Of a stretch of 64,000 nucleotides of DNA, positions 63,339-64,000 are shown piece after piece; position 1 is the stretch's first letter, and each line of letters begins with the position of its first letter. A model generated the notes under the pieces. That model ran no database searches, was not told the DNA's origin, and saw nothing but the letters and a program-made list of their open reading frames with translations. The stretch spans positions 1 through 64,000 of the forward strand of contig CAMZEH010000001.1 of the NCBI GenBank assembly GCA_947305745.1, read 5' to 3'. Position numbers and translations under genes: made by a program. This stretch comes from an uncultured Clostridia bacterium (lineage in GTDB: Bacteria > Bacillota > Clostridia > Oscillospirales > Acutalibacteraceae).

Positions 63339-64000
63339 TTAAATCAAACTCTCGCCTGACATTTCGTCGGGCTTTTTTATATCCAAAATTTTACATATAG
63401 TAGGTGCGATATCACAAAGCGCACCACCGTTTTTAAGCGTGCGTTCATACCCCGCAACGCTGAAGGGCACAGGATTACATGTATGCGCAGTATGAGGGTT
63501 ACCACGCTCATCGCACATTTTTTCGGCATTCCCATGATCTGCGGTTATAATCATAGCTCCGCCTGCGTCATTTACAGCTTTTAAAAGCTCACCAACGCAT
63601 TTATCTACCGTTTCAACGGCTTTTTTCGCGGCCTCGAAATCCCCCGTATGCCCGACCATATCGGGATTTGCGAAATTCAAAACAACCAAATTATACTTCT
63701 TACTTTTTATCTTTTCTTTGGCCGTTTTTGTAATTTCAAACGCACTCATTTCAGGCTTCAAGTCGTATGTTTTCACTTTTGGCGAATTAATTATAATTCT
63801 ATCTTCGTCGGCGTACGGCTTTTCTATGCCCGCATTGAAGAAAAACGTAACATGTGCATATTTTTCTGTTTCGGCGATTCTGAGCTGTTTCATACCGAGA
63901 GATGAGATATATTCTCCAAGCGTCATTTTGACTTCGCGCGGAGTGAACGCAATTTTCACGTCTTTAAAATTCTTATCGTACTGCGTAAAACAAACGTAAT
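63339..64000 (-). CDS. gpmI: 2,3-bisphosphoglycerate-independent phosphoglycerate mutase (3' part)
   Basis: Glycolytic interconversion of 3- and 2-phosphoglycerate. Only the C-terminal ~220 residues are in the window; the frame is open through the right edge. It includes [40 protein letters not shown] near the substrate domain, [13 protein letters not shown], and the metal-site residues in TADHGNAE and the [11 protein letters not shown] loop. FFFNAG replaces the usual FFFNGG. Gene neighbours to the right are unknown. Confidence 0.94.
   Translation of the reverse strand, partial: YVCFTQYDKNFKDVKIAFTPREVKMTLGEYISSLGMKQLRIAETEKYAHVTFFFNAGIEKPYADEDRIIINSPKVKTYDLKPEMSAFEITKTAKEKIKSKKYNLVVLNFANPDMVGHTGDFEAAKKAVETVDKCVGELLKAVNDAGGAMIITADHGNAEKMCDERGNPHTAHTCNPVPFSVAGYERTLKNGGALCDIAPTICKILDIKKPDEMSGESLI

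Overview
The window looks like a chromosome piece from a low-GC, spore-forming member of the Clostridia, probably an uncultured, host-associated Oscillospirales-type lineage. This is inferred from gene content: SpoVAC, BofA, SpmA/SpmB, a BofC-like protein and SpoVT; a yaaO-darA-holB-ricT block ordered as in Firmicutes; a CIRCE operator at groES; many TTG/GTG starts; and strong Shine-Dalgarno sites. No species is named because no search was possible.

Layout. 0-9 kb: alaS, two lineage-type hypotheticals, pcrA, ricT, holB and darA. 9-15 kb: an Orn/Lys/Arg decarboxylase, spoVAC, and an iron block (FeoA-FeoB fusion, FeoB-associated Cys-rich peptide, DtxR/MntR regulator, then rlmB). 15-20 kb: bofA, a DUF4870-like protein, luxS, degV, a TetR regulator and uvrC. 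20-32 kb: secA, gpsA, ftsZ, groES-groEL, mnmA and trpS. 32-45 kb: rnj, rnhA, two tRNAs, hemW, lepA, three tandem family-2 glycosyltransferases and rpsO-pnp. 45-57 kb: AbrB, spmAB, a BofC-like gene, tmk, 5-FCL, mltG, a class B PBP, tmcAL, folC, tRNA-Ala, fba and tRNA-Thr. 57-64 kb: a papain-like protein, an HATPase/STAS pair, alr, dusB, ferredoxin, spoVT and the 3' part of gpmI.

The housekeeping operons are interrupted by short one-gene units, most with a near-consensus sigma-A promoter and a hairpin terminator close to the stop codon. Three (17.7, 20.0 and 27.3 kb) encode one family: a double-glycine leader followed by a core with two hydrophobic segments around an Ala/Lys linker. A fourth (47.1 kb) has a GG-type leader and a six-cysteine core. 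Others encode orphan proteins (2.9, 35.2, 62.1 kb), a secreted or anchored papain-like protein whose catalytic Cys position is Asp (57.6 kb), and a probably frameshifted secreted protein (26.3 kb). The gene at 35.2 kb also seems to have lost its C-terminus by frameshift.

Between tRNA-Met and hemW lies a convergent pair: a 22-residue hydrophobic peptide with a sequestered ribosome site, and an opposing small RNA with promoter and terminator. This matches the layout of a 3'-overlapping type I toxin-antitoxin module. The dispersed GG-leader family and this RNA/peptide pair are the best candidates for undescribed systems. No exporter or maturation enzyme for the GG peptides lies in the window.
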